DNA from: Phocoenobacter atlanticus subsp. cyclopteri
GTDB taxonomy: Bacteria > Pseudomonadota > Gammaproteobacteria > Enterobacterales > Pasteurellaceae
NCBI RefSeq assembly: GCF_018343795.1
Contig: NZ_CP074346.1
Span: 1,736,001 to 1,800,000 of the forward strand
Direction: 5' to 3'
DNA length: 64,000 nt
Shown in pieces: positions 41,634 to 51,437 of the stretch. The notes beneath the pieces are model-generated. The model worked only from the letters and a program-made list of their open reading frames with translations, searched no databases and was not told where the DNA came from. A program made the position numbers and the translations under genes. Positions within the stretch are counted from its first letter, which is position 1. Every line of letters begins with the position of its first letter.

Positions 41634-42625
41634 ATGAGCAAATTAACAACCGCAAGCGTATTAGCTTTTGAACGTAATCTTGATATTTCTGATGCATTTT
41701 TTGCACAAATTAATAGTACAACAAAAATAGCAACCCTATCGCTGTTAGTATTAGGGAAAAATCTGTTAGAGGAACGATTAGTAATCGATTGAAAAATGCA
41801 ATTGTTAATGATCCTGCGAAACTTGATGCAGAAATTGAGAAAGCTAATTTACAACGAGTAGATGTAGCTGCTTTAGATGAAAATTGCGATACTTTATTAG
41901 TTAGCTGGAGTTGTAAGGTATTGCCTTTTACAGGAAAACCAAATGTGTGTAATGATCAAGATTATCAAAAAGCTCTAGAAAAAACTGTTGCAGATTATTT
42001 AAGTACACAAGGGGTTGCTGAACTTGCACGACGTTATGCTATTAATATTGCCAATGCTCGTTGGTTATGGCGTAATCGTGTTGGTGCAGAGAAAATTAAA
42101 GTAAAAGTGACTTGCAATCAAGAAAAGTTTGTATTTGATGCAAAACAAATTACACTACAAAACTTTGATATACAAAACGAAGATATCACCAAACTGGCAA
42201 AACTTATTGAACAGGGACTGACTGGAGAAAGCTTTATTATTTTATATGTAACAGCAACGGCAAAAATGGGATATGGACAGGAAGTATACCCATCACAAGA
42301 GTTGGTGCTAGATACGGGTAAAACTAAGAGTAAAGTATTATACGAAATCAACGGTAAAGCAGGTATGCACTCACAAAAAGTGAGTAATGCTATTCGTACG
42401 ATTGATGATTGGTATCCTGAAGCAGAGTTTCCAATTGCCATTGAACCTTATGGTGCCGTAACAACAATGGGAAAGGCTTTCCGCCAACCAAAACAAAAAA
42501 TGGATTTTTATACACTCTTTGATGATTGGGTGTTAAAAGGAAAAGAACCTGCTGTTGAACAACAACATTATATTATCGGTGTACTTATTCGTGGTGGTGT
42601 ATTTGGAGCAAGTGGTAAGGAGTAA
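41634..42625 (+). pseudogene. csy3: Type I-F Cascade backbone Csy3 (Cas7f), frameshifted
   Basis: Csy3 forms the six-subunit backbone on crRNA. The ATG at 41634 gives MSKLTTASVLAFERNLDISD, the expected N-terminus, but this frame stops at 41791 after 52 codons. The rest (EKSVRGTISNRLKNAIVNDP onwards to 42625) is in another frame. Adding one C to the CCC at 41733-41736 restores TPIAVSIREKSVRGT and gives about 330 aa, the normal length. Without it no backbone can form, although a fragment could start at the TTG near 41789. Confidence 0.9.
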
Positions 42626-42628
42626 CAA

Positions 42629-43288
42629 ATGAATTACTACCAAGAAGTTACCCTGATCAAAAATGCAGATATTTCTCTTTATTTTATTTGGTCAAAAGCT
42701 TTCACTCAACTCCATTTAGCATTGGTTGAACAAGCTAAAAAAGTAAATGGTGAGAGTGCAGAAACATCAGATATTGGTGTGAGTTTTCCTGAGTATCGAT
42801 GTTTTGAAAAAGAAAGGAAAACAGTCGCTATTTTAGGATCAAAACTACGTATTTTTGCTCAAACAGAGCAAGAGCTTGAACAGTTAGATCTCAAAAAATG
42901 GCTAGAACGTCTTGCTGATTATGTTCATTGTTCTAGTATTAAAGCCGTACCCGAACAGGTAAGTTATATTTGTGTCAAACGTTTTCGACAAGAAAAAAAT
43001 CGAGATCGTCAAGTTCGTCGTTATGCAAAACGCCATAACAAAACTTTTGATGAGGTTAAGACTGAGCGAATTGCACAAATTATGCAACAAGAAAATTTAA
43101 GCCGAGAAAAGGCATTAATTCTTTATTACAATCCACCTCTTGAGTTACGTCCTTACATTAAATTAAAGAGTGAAAGTAATCAAAATGAATTTTCTTTACA
43201 AATTGAGCAAATAGACGTAGATACGTATCAATCTGGACAATTTAATACTTATGGATTAAGTAGCACAACAACTGTCCCAAATTGGTAA
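42629..43288 (+). CDS. csy4: crRNA endoribonuclease Csy4 (Cas6f)
   Basis: Predicted 219 aa. Csy4 cuts the repeat hairpin in pre-crRNA. The catalytic His is at residue 29 (AFTQLHLALVE), the same number as in Pseudomonas Csy4. The Arg-rich helix RFRQEKNRDRQVRRYAKRHN can bind the major groove of the repeat stem. It is 3 bases after csy3 and intact, and the repeat downstream keeps a 5-bp stem. Confidence 0.95.
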   Translation: MNYYQEVTLIKNADISLYFIWSKAFTQLHLALVEQAKKVNGESAETSDIGVSFPEYRCFEKERKTVAILGSKLRIFAQTEQELEQLDLKKWLERLADYVHCSSIKAVPEQVSYICVKRFRQEKNRDRQVRRYAKRHNKTFDEVKTERIAQIMQQENLSREKALILYYNPPLELRPYIKLKSESNQNEFSLQIEQIDVDTYQSGQFNTYGLSSTTTVPNW

Positions 43289-43315
43289 AATACCCTTTAT
43301 TTTTAGTCCAAATGA

Positions 43316-43348
43316 AAACACCTTAATTATCAGATAGTTAGGGTGTTT
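43316..43348 (+). terminator. Terminator of the csy operon
   Basis: AAACACC at 43316-43322 pairs with GGTGTTT at 43342-43348, with extra TAA/TTA pairing inside and T-rich sequence after. It separates csy4 from the array. Confidence 0.65.
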
Positions 43349-43423
43349 GGTTCTTTGGAAGGTATTTTTGATGATTTCTCTATGATATGTTGATAAATAA
43401 GGATTTTGGATTTAAAACGTCTA

Positions 43424-43511
43424 GTTACCTGTGGCATACACAGCTTAGAAAATTTGCTGAATTTGGGTTGCAGGAACTCACCAGTTACCTGTGGCATACA
43501 CAGCTTAGAAA
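43424..43511 (+). CRISPR. Type I-F CRISPR array with two repeats and one spacer
   Basis: A perfect 28-bp repeat beginning GTTACCTGTGGC and ending CACAGCTTAGAAA occurs at 43424-43451 and 43484-43511, with one 32-bp spacer between (43452-43483). Repeat and spacer lengths are those of type I-F, the GCTTAGAAA end is the I-F hallmark, and CTGTG/CACAG forms the 5-bp stem around a GCATA loop. The AT-rich leader lies upstream (43349-43423). No further repeat is found 60 bp later. Confidence 0.9.
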
Positions 43512-43578
43512 TCCCTTTTTCTGCAAATTTTTATAGGCTACTTGGAAAATATTGGAGTTTTTTGATTAAAGTAAAAAA

Positions 43579-43652
43579 TGGAGGTACGCCCCGGAGTCGA
43601 ACCGAGCTACATGGATTTGCAATCCAGTGCATAACCGCTTTGCTAGCGTACC
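43579..43652 (-). tRNA. tRNA-Cys (GCA)
   Basis: 74 bases with acceptor GGTACGC/GCGTACC, discriminator U (typical of tRNA-Cys), encoded CCA and anticodon loop TTGCAAA-type giving GCA. Confidence 0.95.
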
Positions 43653-43670
43653 ATTATATTGAGTATAGAA

Positions 43671-43746
<76 letters not shown>

Positions 43747-43995
43747 TTCAAATATATGTAATTGAATTACATAATAGAAACTGGAGAGTATTCTACGGAT
43801 ATTTAAATTAGTGTCAAACTAAATTTTTACTAATTTAAATTAGGTGATTAAAAAAAATCCTTTTTATCATCAACTTAAATCATTTTCCTAAAAAATGAAA
43901 CTATTGTTTATAGTAATTTATAATCATTTCCTTTTATAAGGAAGTAAATGATATAATGCATAAAAATTCGAGGTAAACTTAAAAAATAATAATTT

Positions 43996-44292
43996 ATGGT
44001 TAAATACAATATCAAAACAATACTCTTCTTTACTTTAGGATGGCTCTTTGTTGCTTTGGGTATTATTGGAATAATCGTTCCTTTAATGCCAACGACCCCT
44101 TTTTTACTTGTTGCACTAATCTGCTTTTCTCATAGTTCATCACGTTTTCATTTATGGTTACTTAATCATCCTATTTTAGGTAAACCATTAAGGGATTGGA
44201 ATGAAACACGGCGTATTCCTACTTACGCTAAAGTATTAATGTCCGTTATGATCACGGTCAGCTTTACCGTTTTAATCTATAAATATGTGTAG
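43996..44292 (+). CDS. YbaN-like inner-membrane protein (DUF454)
   Basis: Predicted 98 aa with two N-terminal hydrophobic hairpin segments and one at the C-terminus. The signature LGIIGIIVPLMPTTPFLLVALICF, followed by SSRFHLWLLNHPILG and RDWNETRRIP, is DUF454/YbaN. No biochemical function is established for the family. The 249 bases before it (43747-43995) show only AT-rich DNA with promoter-like boxes. Confidence 0.88.
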   Translation: MVKYNIKTILFFTLGWLFVALGIIGIIVPLMPTTPFLLVALICFSHSSSRFHLWLLNHPILGKPLRDWNETRRIPTYAKVLMSVMITVSFTVLIYKYV

Positions 44293-44317
44293 AAATGTAT
44301 CCATAACTCATTTTTTA

Positions 44318-44346
44318 CTTGAGTTATTAAAATCTACCCCCATAAT
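44318..44346 (+). promoter_or_regulatory. Sigma-32-type heat-shock promoter of lon
   Basis: CTTGAGT at 44318-44324 and CCCCATAAT at 44338-44346 are 13 bases apart, close to the RpoH consensus CTTGAAA with CCCCAT at 13-15 bases. It lies 33 bases before the lon ATG, and lon is in the heat-shock regulon of relatives. Confidence 0.75.
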
Positions 44347-44378
44347 AGTTTAATTCCTAAATAGAAAGAGTTTAATTT

Positions 44379-46775
44379 ATGGCAAAAAAGAAAAATATCG
44401 TTAATTTACCAATGCTTCCATTAAGAGATGTTGTAGTATTTCCATTTATGGTAATGCCCCTTTTTGTTGGGCGAGAAAAATCCGTTCAAAGTTTGCAAGC
44501 CGCAATGGAAAATAACAAGCAATTGTTTTTAGTCACTCAAAAAGATCCTAGCAGTGAAGATCCTGAGATAAACGAACTTTATGATGTCGGTGTAATCGCA
44601 AATATTATTCAAATGCTTAACTTACCTGATGGCACAGTAAAAGTGCTCGTTGAAGGACAACAACGCGCTAAAATAAACTATGCAAGTGATAGTAAAAATG
44701 GACTGATAGCAAATGTTGAACCATTAATTTCAGAGACTCAGGATAAACAAAATGAATTGCAAGCTATTGCAAGAACAACATTAGTGGAATTTGAGAACTA
44801 TATAAAAAACAATAAGAAAATATCCCCTGATATTTTACCAAAATTGAAAAAAATCACTTTTGAAGAACGTTTAGCAGATACTATCGCAGCAAATTTAATT
44901 GCCCCTGCTAATCGTAAACAAGAGTTGTTACAAGAGATTAATCTTATTGCTCGCTTTGAGGCTTTACTCATCACAATGGTCACAGAAATGGATACCTTAG
45001 AAACAGAAAGCCGTATCCGTAATCGTGTTAAACAACAAATGGAAAAAAATCAGCGTGATTACTATTTGAATGAGCAAATTAAGGCAATCCAAAAAGAGCT
45101 AGGTAATGGTGAAGATCAAGAAGCAACAGAATTAGATCAGCTTAAAGAAAAAATCACAAAAGCAAAAATGCCAAAAGAAGCGAAAGAAAAAGCGGAAAAT
45201 GAACTAAAAAAATTAAAATTGATGCCTCAAGGCTCTTCAGAAGCAACAGTTGTGCGTGGCTACATTGATTGGTTACTACAAGTGCCTTGGCATAAGCGGT
45301 CAGTTGTAAAGAAAAATTTGCAAAAAGCACAAGAGATATTAGATAAAGATCATCACGGCTTAGAGCGTGTTAAAGAGCGTATTTTAGAATATCTCGCAGT
45401 ACAAACTCGATTAAATAAATTAAAAGGACCTATTTTATGTTTGGTAGGACCTCCTGGGGTAGGAAAAACCTCACTAGGACAATCTGTTGCTAATGCTACG
45501 GGACGTAAATATGTTCGTATGGCTTTAGGTGGTGTACGTGATGAAGCTGAAATTCGAGGTCATCGCCGTACTTATATTGGCTCAATGCCGGGGCAATTAA
45601 TTCAAAAAATGGCAAAAGTTGGTGTGAAAAACCCGCTTTTCCTACTAGATGAAATTGATAAAATGGCTCAAGATATGCGAGGCGATCCAGCGTCTGCATT
45701 ACTTGAAGTACTAGATCCAGAACAAAATAAAGCCTTTAATGATCACTATTTAGAAATAGATTATGATCTTTCTGATGTAATGTTTGTAGCAACCTCAAAT
45801 TCAATGAATATTCCACCTGCTTTATTAGACAGAATGGAAGTTATTCGTCTTTCTGGTTATACCGAAGATGAAAAAATGAACATTGCTAGAAAACATTTAG
45901 TTGAAAAACAAAAAGAGAATAATGGCTTAGAAATCAACGAATTAAATATTGAAGATAGTGCTATTTTAGATATTATTCGTTACTACACTCGTGAAGCTGG
46001 TGTACGAAACTTAGAACGTGAAATTGCAAAAATATGTCGAAAAGCAGTAAAAAAATTAATACTAAATAAAAAACTAAAATCAATCGCTGTTAATGTAGAT
46101 AATCTTGATGCATTTTTAGGTGTGAAACGTTTTGATTATGGAAAAATGGATTCTCAAAACCGCATTGGTGAGGTAACTGGATTGGCGTGGACAGAAGTTG
46201 GTGGAGACTTACTCACTATTGAAACTGCTTCGGTCATCGGTAAAGGTAAATTCTCATTTACAGGTTCTTTAGGTGATGTAATGAAAGAGTCAATCCAAGC
46301 TGCAATGATCGTTGTTCGTTCACGTGCTGAAAAATTAGGAATTGCTTCTGATTTTTATGAAAAACGTGACATTCACGTACACGTCCCAGATGGTGCAACG
46401 CCTAAAGATGGACCAAGTGCGGGAATAGCGATGTGTACAGCTCTAATTTCTACTTTAACAGGTAACCCTGTTCGAGCAGATGTTGCGATGACGGGTGAAA
46501 TTAACTTACGAGGTAAAGTATTGCCTATCGGTGGTTTAAAAGAAAAATTACTTGCAGCACATCGAGGTGGTATCAAAACAGTAATTATTCCAAAAGAAAA
46601 TGAAAAAGATTTGGAAGATATCCCTGATAAAGCAAAACAAGATTTAGCTATTCATCCAGTTGAAACTATTGATGAAGTCTTAAGTATTGCTTTGGAAAAA
46701 ACACCAGAAGGTATTGAAATTATTCCAAACCCACACATTAAATTAAAGGCAAAAAATACTTTAACCGTTCAATAA
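44379..46775 (+). CDS. lon: ATP-dependent protease Lon
   Basis: Predicted 798 aa. Lon degrades misfolded and short-lived regulators. The N-terminal domain ([20 protein letters not shown]) leads to coiled coils, an AAA+ module (Walker [12 protein letters not shown], Walker [11 protein letters not shown]) and the protease domain with the Ser-Lys dyad ([11 protein letters not shown] and the downstream [13 protein letters not shown] region). One uptake-like sequence lies at about 45292-45330. Preceded by a sigma-32-like promoter. Confidence 0.98.
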   Translation: MAKKKNIVNLPMLPLRDVVVFPFMVMPLFVGREKSVQSLQAAMENNKQLFLVTQKDPSSEDPEINELYDVGVIANIIQMLNLPDGTVKVLVEGQQRAKINYASDSKNGLIANVEPLISETQDKQNELQAIARTTLVEFENYIKNNKKISPDILPKLKKITFEERLADTIAANLIAPANRKQELLQEINLIARFEALLITMVTEMDTLETESRIRNRVKQQMEKNQRDYYLNEQIKAIQKELGNGEDQEATELDQLKEKITKAKMPKEAKEKAENELKKLKLMPQGSSEATVVRGYIDWLLQVPWHKRSVVKKNLQKAQEILDKDHHGLERVKERILEYLAVQTRLNKLKGPILCLVGPPGVGKTSLGQSVANATGRKYVRMALGGVRDEAEIRGHRRTYIGSMPGQLIQKMAKVGVKNPLFLLDEIDKMAQDMRGDPASALLEVLDPEQNKAFNDHYLEIDYDLSDVMFVATSNSMNIPPALLDRMEVIRLSGYTEDEKMNIARKHLVEKQKENNGLEINELNIEDSAILDIIRYYTREAGVRNLEREIAKICRKAVKKLILNKKLKSIAVNVDNLDAFLGVKRFDYGKMDSQNRIGEVTGLAWTEVGGDLLTIETASVIGKGKFSFTGSLGDVMKESIQAAMIVVRSRAEKLGIASDFYEKRDIHVHVPDGATPKDGPSAGIAMCTALISTLTGNPVRADVAMTGEINLRGKVLPIGGLKEKLLAAHRGGIKTVIIPKENEKDLEDIPDKAKQDLAIHPVETIDEVLSIALEKTPEGIEIIPNPHIKLKAKNTLTVQ

Positions 46776-46814
46776 GACTTTAAGTAACTTTTTGTCCTTT
46801 ATGCTATTATTTTA

Positions 46815-46910
46815 TTGACATCCTCCCCACCCTAAAGTGTGGGGATTCCTACTAGCTCTTGCCTTACGGTAAGTTACTCTCGGTGGTTCTTGTTGTTGAC
46901 GACTAATGTC
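46815..46910 (-). mobile_element. Orphan IS200/IS605-type end (palindromic remnant)
   Basis: TTGACATCCTCCCCACC, with the CCCCAC and GTGGGG hairpin arms and a following GGATTCCTAC, is the sequence commonly found at the ends of IS200/IS605-family elements, next to tnpB. A second small stem (CTTGCC/GGTAAG) follows. No transposase or tnpB frame is present in 46776-47147, so this is a solo end or a small palindromic element. Its right limit is not defined. The rest of the stretch shows no gene, with an uptake-like sequence at 47118-47147. Confidence 0.65.
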
Positions 46911-47147
46911 ATTCACATAAATTTATGCCATTTTATTAGTCCGCTTTCTATATTTTTATATAATGACAGATTTACCCCATAACCGAAACACTTCCTTTAA
47001 TTCCTCATTTTTCATTTCATTATTTCTATAAAAAACTAATAATAGTTGAACGATAACCCTTTTTTCAGATTATTGCTTTCCTATTTTAGTTATTTTCCTT
47101 AAAATCCAATAAATTGAAGCGGTAAGATTTTTATAAGAATTTACAAA

Positions 47148-49241
47148 ATGAATAACGAATTATTAAACGGTGTACCCTTAATAGCATTGACAGGTGTTGG
47201 CGTAAAAATTGCAGAGCGGTTAGGCAAAATTGGAATTAACAATGTGCAAGATTTGTTATTTCATTTGCCGTTTCGCTATGAAGATCGCACTCGGATTACG
47301 CCGATTTGTGATGCTCGTCCTGAAAGTTATGTAACAGTTGAGGGCTATGTTCAAATGGCTGAAATTCAATTTGGGCGACGTAGAATGTTGAACGTGGTTA
47401 TTTCCGATAGCACCAGCAAAATTACCTTAAAATTCTTTAATTTTAATATGGGAATGAAAAATAGTTTTACGGTTGGGGCAAGAGTAAAAGCCTTTGGGGA
47501 AGTGAAACGTGGACGTTTTATGGCGGAAATTCATCATCCTGAATATCAAATTATTTATAATAATCAACCTGTTGCACTCGCTGAAAGTTTAACCCCTGTT
47601 TATTCCACCACCGAAGGATTAAAACAAAATGCGTTGCGAAAATTAACGGATCAAGCATTAGCATTATTGGATCGTGTCAAGGTGTCTGAATTATTGCCTG
47701 ACCAATTTAATCCTCATCAATATAGTTTGAAAGAAGCCTTAAAATTATTGCACCGTCCACCACCAACGATTTCTGCTGATGAATTAGAAAAAGGACAGCA
47801 CCCTGCTCAAAAACGCTTAATTTTTGAGGAATTATTGGCACACAACTTAGCAATGCAGCAGCTGAAAGTGGGGGCAAAACAACATTTAGCGGAAAGTTTA
47901 CATTATCAAAGTGATCTCAAACAGCGTTTTTTAGCAAGCCTACCTTTCTCGCCGACCAATGCACAGAGCCGAGTTACCCAAGAAATCGAGCAAGATTTGG
48001 CGAAACCACAACCGATGATGCGATTAGTACAAGGCGATGTGGGATCAGGTAAAACCTTAGTCGCAGCATTGGCAGCATTATTGGCGATTGATAATGGCAA
48101 ACAAGTTGCGTTAATGGCACCGACTGAAATTTTAGCGGAACAGCACGCCATCAATTTTGCGAATTGGCTCAATCCTTTTGGTGTTGAAGTGGGCTGGCTT
48201 GCTGGAAAAGTGAAGGGAAAAGCTCGCAAAGTACAACTGGAAGCGATTAAAAATAACAAAGTACAAATGATTGTGGGTACTCACGCCCTGTTTCAAGATG
48301 AAGTGGAATTTGCTGATCTTAGTCTTGTTATTATTGATGAACAGCACCGTTTTGGGGTACATCAACGTTTAACTTTGCGAGAAAAAGGAATTAAAACAGT
48401 CAATGGTGAAAATATTTATCCACATCAGCTAATTATGACGGCAACACCAATTCCTCGTACTTTAGCAATGACGGTTTATGCAGATTTGGATACGTCCATT
48501 ATTGATGAGCTTCCACCGGGTCGAACACCGATTACCACAGTAGCAATTTCAGAAGATCGCCGTGCGGAGATTATACAACGAGTTTATCAAGCCTGTAAAA
48601 ATGAAAAACGTCAAGCCTATTGGGTCTGTACTTTGATTGATGAATCGGAAGTGCTAGAAGCACAGGCGGCGGAATCTATCGCTGATGATTTACGCCGTGC
48701 ATTACCTGATTTACGTATTGGTTTGGTTCACGGTCGAATGAAGCCCCAAGAAAAACAAGCTATTATGATGGAATTTAAACAGGCAAATTTAGATTTATTA
48801 GTGGCAACGACCGTTATTGAGGTGGGCGTGGATGTACCAAATGCAAGCCTAATGATTATTGAAAACTCCGAACGTTTAGGCTTAGCTCAACTTCATCAGT
48901 TACGTGGACGTGTCGGACGAGGAGCAACTGCTTCTCACTGTGTGTTAATGTATAAACCGCCACTGGGTAAAATTTCTAAAAAACGTTTGCAAGTGCTACG
49001 AGATAGCCAAGATGGATTTCTTATCGCTGAAAAAGATCTTGAAATCAGAGGACCGGGTGAAGTATTGGGTACGAAACAAACAGGAATGGCAGAATTTAAA
49101 ATTGCTAATTTAATGCGAGACCGTAAAATGATTCCGTTGGTACAACGCTATGCAAAACAGCTTATTTTAAGCGAGCCTGATATAGCACAAAAGTTAATTA
49201 ATCGCTGGCTTGATGATCGTACAGCTTATAGCAATGCTTAA
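47148..49241 (+). CDS. recG: ATP-dependent DNA helicase RecG
   Basis: Predicted 697 aa. RecG remodels stalled replication forks and Holliday junctions. The N-terminal wedge/OB domain (to about residue 170) is followed by helicase motifs: GDVGSGKTLVA (I), IIDEQHRFGVHQR (II), MTATPIPRTLAMT (III), and VGVDVPNASLMII and QLRGRVGRG (V-VI). The 3' end overlaps an inverted uptake-like pair. Confidence 0.97.
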   Translation: MNNELLNGVPLIALTGVGVKIAERLGKIGINNVQDLLFHLPFRYEDRTRITPICDARPESYVTVEGYVQMAEIQFGRRRMLNVVISDSTSKITLKFFNFNMGMKNSFTVGARVKAFGEVKRGRFMAEIHHPEYQIIYNNQPVALAESLTPVYSTTEGLKQNALRKLTDQALALLDRVKVSELLPDQFNPHQYSLKEALKLLHRPPPTISADELEKGQHPAQKRLIFEELLAHNLAMQQLKVGAKQHLAESLHYQSDLKQRFLASLPFSPTNAQSRVTQEIEQDLAKPQPMMRLVQGDVGSGKTLVAALAALLAIDNGKQVALMAPTEILAEQHAINFANWLNPFGVEVGWLAGKVKGKARKVQLEAIKNNKVQMIVGTHALFQDEVEFADLSLVIIDEQHRFGVHQRLTLREKGIKTVNGENIYPHQLIMTATPIPRTLAMTVYADLDTSIIDELPPGRTPITTVAISEDRRAEIIQRVYQACKNEKRQAYWVCTLIDESEVLEAQAAESIADDLRRALPDLRIGLVHGRMKPQEKQAIMMEFKQANLDLLVATTVIEVGVDVPNASLMIIENSERLGLAQLHQLRGRVGRGATASHCVLMYKPPLGKISKKRLQVLRDSQDGFLIAEKDLEIRGPGEVLGTKQTGMAEFKIANLMRDRKMIPLVQRYAKQLILSEPDIAQKLINRWLDDRTAYSNA

Positions 49242-49293
49242 GCGGTATGATGTTATTCAAAATTTGCAAAAAATGAAAATAATCCTACCGCTT
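49240..49293. repeat. Inverted pair of DNA-uptake-like sequences between recG and dtd
   Basis: AAGCGGTATGATG at the left and CCTACCGCTT at the right, with TTTGCAAA between, form a stem that overlaps the recG stop codon and faces the dtd end. Confidence 0.7.
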
Positions 49294-49299
49294 CTAAAC

Positions 49300-49734
49300 T
49301 TAAACTTGTAACCAAAAAGTGACAGGACCATCATTTTGGAGGCTGACCTGCATATCTCCACCAAACTTTCCTGTTTGAGTGTTTATTTTGCTTTTCGCTT
49401 GTTGTGAGAAGTAGTCATACAACGCTTCTGCATCAACGGGATTTGCACCTTTAGAAAAACTTGGTCGTAATCCTTTTTGAGTATCTGCCGCAAGCGTAAA
49501 TTGTGAAACGATAAGTAAATGCCCATTTGCTTGTTGTACGTTTAAATTCATTTTTCCCTGTTCATCTTCAAAGATACGATAACCTAATACTTTATCCAAC
49601 AATCGATCTGCTTTCGTTTGGTCATCCTCTTTTTCGACACCTAATAAAACTAATAAACCACTTTCAATTTGACCTACGGTTTGCTCGTTTATTTCGACTT
49701 TTGCCCATTTTACTCGTTGAATTAATGCAATCAT
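49300..49734 (-). CDS. dtd: D-aminoacyl-tRNA deacylase
   Basis: Predicted 144 aa. Dtd removes D-amino acids from tRNA. Signature segments are [15 protein letters not shown] at the start, [18 protein letters not shown] in the middle and [11 protein letters not shown] (the NxGPVT motif) at the end. It overlaps the end of yihY by 4 bases, the conserved yihY-dtd order. Confidence 0.96.
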   Translation of the reverse strand: MIALIQRVKWAKVEINEQTVGQIESGLLVLLGVEKEDDQTKADRLLDKVLGYRIFEDEQGKMNLNVQQANGHLLIVSQFTLAADTQKGLRPSFSKGANPVDAEALYDYFSQQAKSKINTQTGKFGGDMQVSLQNDGPVTFWLQV

Positions 49735-50579
49735 TTTAACGCCTCATTGTTTTCAATCTCTAAAACGCCCACGTTAATCAGCATTATATCTTTAAATACT
49801 GCTGAAACTTGAGCACCAATTAACACAACCAACCAACTTAAATGAATCCATACTATCATTATGGGTAATACAGCTAAAGCACCATAAATAGCTTGATAGG
49901 ATGGAAAGGTGGTGATGTACCAAATAAAGACTTGTTTACCAAGAGTGAAAAAAATAGCGGCGAGTAATGCTCCGATAGCAGCGTGCCTAAACAACACGGT
50001 AGTATTAGGAACAATGGTATAAACTAATGTAAACAGCAACCACGTTATAAAAAATGGAATCAGAGAAAGGAATGGGGTACTTACCGCAAGCATCCCTTCT
50101 GGATTTAAAATTTCTAAAGAAAGTATGTAAGTACTTACCGAAATACTTACACCAACAAGTAATGGTCCTAGTGTCAAAATCATCCAGTAAATAGCAAAAG
50201 AAATTAACCAACGACGTTTTTGAGTTTTGTGCCACATTGCATTCAAGGTATTATCAATATTTGAAATCAGTAGCAGTGCAATCGCAATTAATACCATTGT
50301 ACCTACAGCACTCATTTTACGAGAATTATTGACAAAATTATCAAGATGGGTTTGTACTACATCCCCTATACTTGGTGCAAAGTTATTGTAAATAAAGGCT
50401 TTTAATTCACCCGTCACTTCATTAAAAATAGGAAATGCGGCAAAAATAGAAAACATCACCATAATTAATGGCACAATCGCAAGCATTGTATTATAGGTTA
50501 AATGCCCAGCCGCCATCGTGAGTTTATTTTCAATAAAACGTAATTTAAAAACTTTAATAAATAATAAAAATTGTTGCAT
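49731..50579 (-). CDS. yihY: YihY/BrkB-family inner-membrane protein
   Basis: Predicted 282 aa from the ATG at 50579, chosen because GGAG lies 8 bases before it; the upstream GTG at 50594 would put this site inside the gene. About six hydrophobic segments and the motif [19 protein letters not shown] near the N-terminus identify the YihY/BrkB family. Its transport role is unsettled. Overlaps dtd. Confidence 0.92.
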   Translation of the reverse strand: MQQFLLFIKVFKLRFIENKLTMAAGHLTYNTMLAIVPLIMVMFSIFAAFPIFNEVTGELKAFIYNNFAPSIGDVVQTHLDNFVNNSRKMSAVGTMVLIAIALLLISNIDNTLNAMWHKTQKRRWLISFAIYWMILTLGPLLVGVSISVSTYILSLEILNPEGMLAVSTPFLSLIPFFITWLLFTLVYTIVPNTTVLFRHAAIGALLAAIFFTLGKQVFIWYITTFPSYQAIYGALAVLPIMIVWIHLSWLVVLIGAQVSAVFKDIMLINVGVLEIENNEALK

Positions 50580-50650
50580 AAATTCTCCTATCACTTACAT
50601 TATTATAACGCAAGCGGTACGATTAGTTTACTTTTTTGCAAATTAATTTA

Positions 50651-50860
50651 TTAAATAGACTCTCTTAATATTAGAGTGGGCTCTAGTACAATATTTTTAT
50701 AAGTAAGATGATGATTTTTAATTCTATCTAACAATGTTTCTACTGCTTTTTTAGCAAGAAATTCTTTGGGTTGTTGAATAGTCGTTAAAGGAGGAGAAAG
50801 AAATTGTGCAAGATGAATATCATCATAACCAATAACGGCAATATCTTTCATTATTGCCAT
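50651..50860 (-). pseudogene. rbsR: Ribose operon repressor RbsR, 3' fragment
   Basis: The last 69 codons encode KDIAVIGYDDIHLAQF, LTTIQQPKEFL and the C-terminus of a LacI-family effector-binding domain, matching RbsR. The DNA-binding domain and most of the sensor domain are absent. The fragment ends just before the left palindromic repeat of the LemA-GIDE cassette, so insertion or deletion destroyed rbsR. Confidence 0.85.
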
Positions 50861-50924
50861 TAATCCTTAAATCGTAAAAATTTGTTTAAATATAACCGCT
50901 TGTATTATAATAAATTAACTTACA

Positions 50925-51044
50925 CTGTTGCAGATAAATATACGATAGTTTTTTGGTTATGCACTAAACTTTATTAAATAACCTAAACTTTCGTTTAAGC
51001 ACCTAACCCGCAATAGCGTAAAAACTTGTGTTGCCTGTCAGTAC
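50925..51044. repeat. Left copy of a palindromic repeat flanking the LemA-GIDE cassette
   Basis: The core 50925-51009 is about 80 percent identical to 52876-52957 in the same orientation (shared: CTTTATTAAATAACCTA). The part from 51009 to 51044 is an inverted match to 52845-52883 of the other copy. Together they suggest one palindromic element of about 120-160 bp on each side. The gap 50861-51074 holds this repeat and an uptake-like sequence. Confidence 0.65.
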
Positions 51045-51074
51045 ATTTTTTTAAGGTTTCGTTTTCTTTTTGTT

Positions 51075-51437
51075 CTAATTACCATTAATATCAAAGTTGC
51101 TTTTTAATTTCATCGCGTTAGAAATAACAAAAAATATAATACAAAGATACATTGATAAATAAATCAATAATATTTTAATACCTGAAACTTTCATAAAAAA
51201 CAATAATCCTTGCGATATGAAACCTAAAACCCAGCCTATACCAATAATAAATGCTATTGATGTACCAAATACACCTAAATTTTTGTTAGGGTCGTATATT
51301 CCTATTTTCTTAAATAACCATATAGGTATATGTAATAAAATAAAAACAAATCCGTGTAACGAAGCAAAAGCAACTAAATAAATAGGCTTTTCATCAATTA
51401 TATTTATTAGTTCAATTATATTAAAAGGTAACTCCAT
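51075..51437 (-). CDS. Small membrane protein of the LemA-GIDE cassette
   Basis: Predicted 120 aa, function not recognised. Four hydrophobic segments are visible (around residues 18-38, 54-76, 78-88 and 90-107), with PIWLFKKIGIYDPNKNLG between the first two. It overlaps the end of lemA by 17 bases, so it is translated with it. Base composition is more AT-rich than the neighbouring rbs genes. Confidence 0.55.
   Translation of the reverse strand: MELPFNIIELINIIDEKPIYLVAFASLHGFVFILLHIPIWLFKKIGIYDPNKNLGVFGTSIAFIIGIGWVLGFISQGLLFFMKVSGIKILLIYLSMYLCIIFFVISNAMKLKSNFDINGN

Noticed and set aside
42118-42441. Minus-strand frame inside csy3
   Set aside because: It is a shadow of the conserved Csy3 coding frame, with no start signal.
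43544-43571. Possible third CRISPR repeat
   Set aside because: The sequence at the expected 60-bp spacing shares no motif with the repeat.
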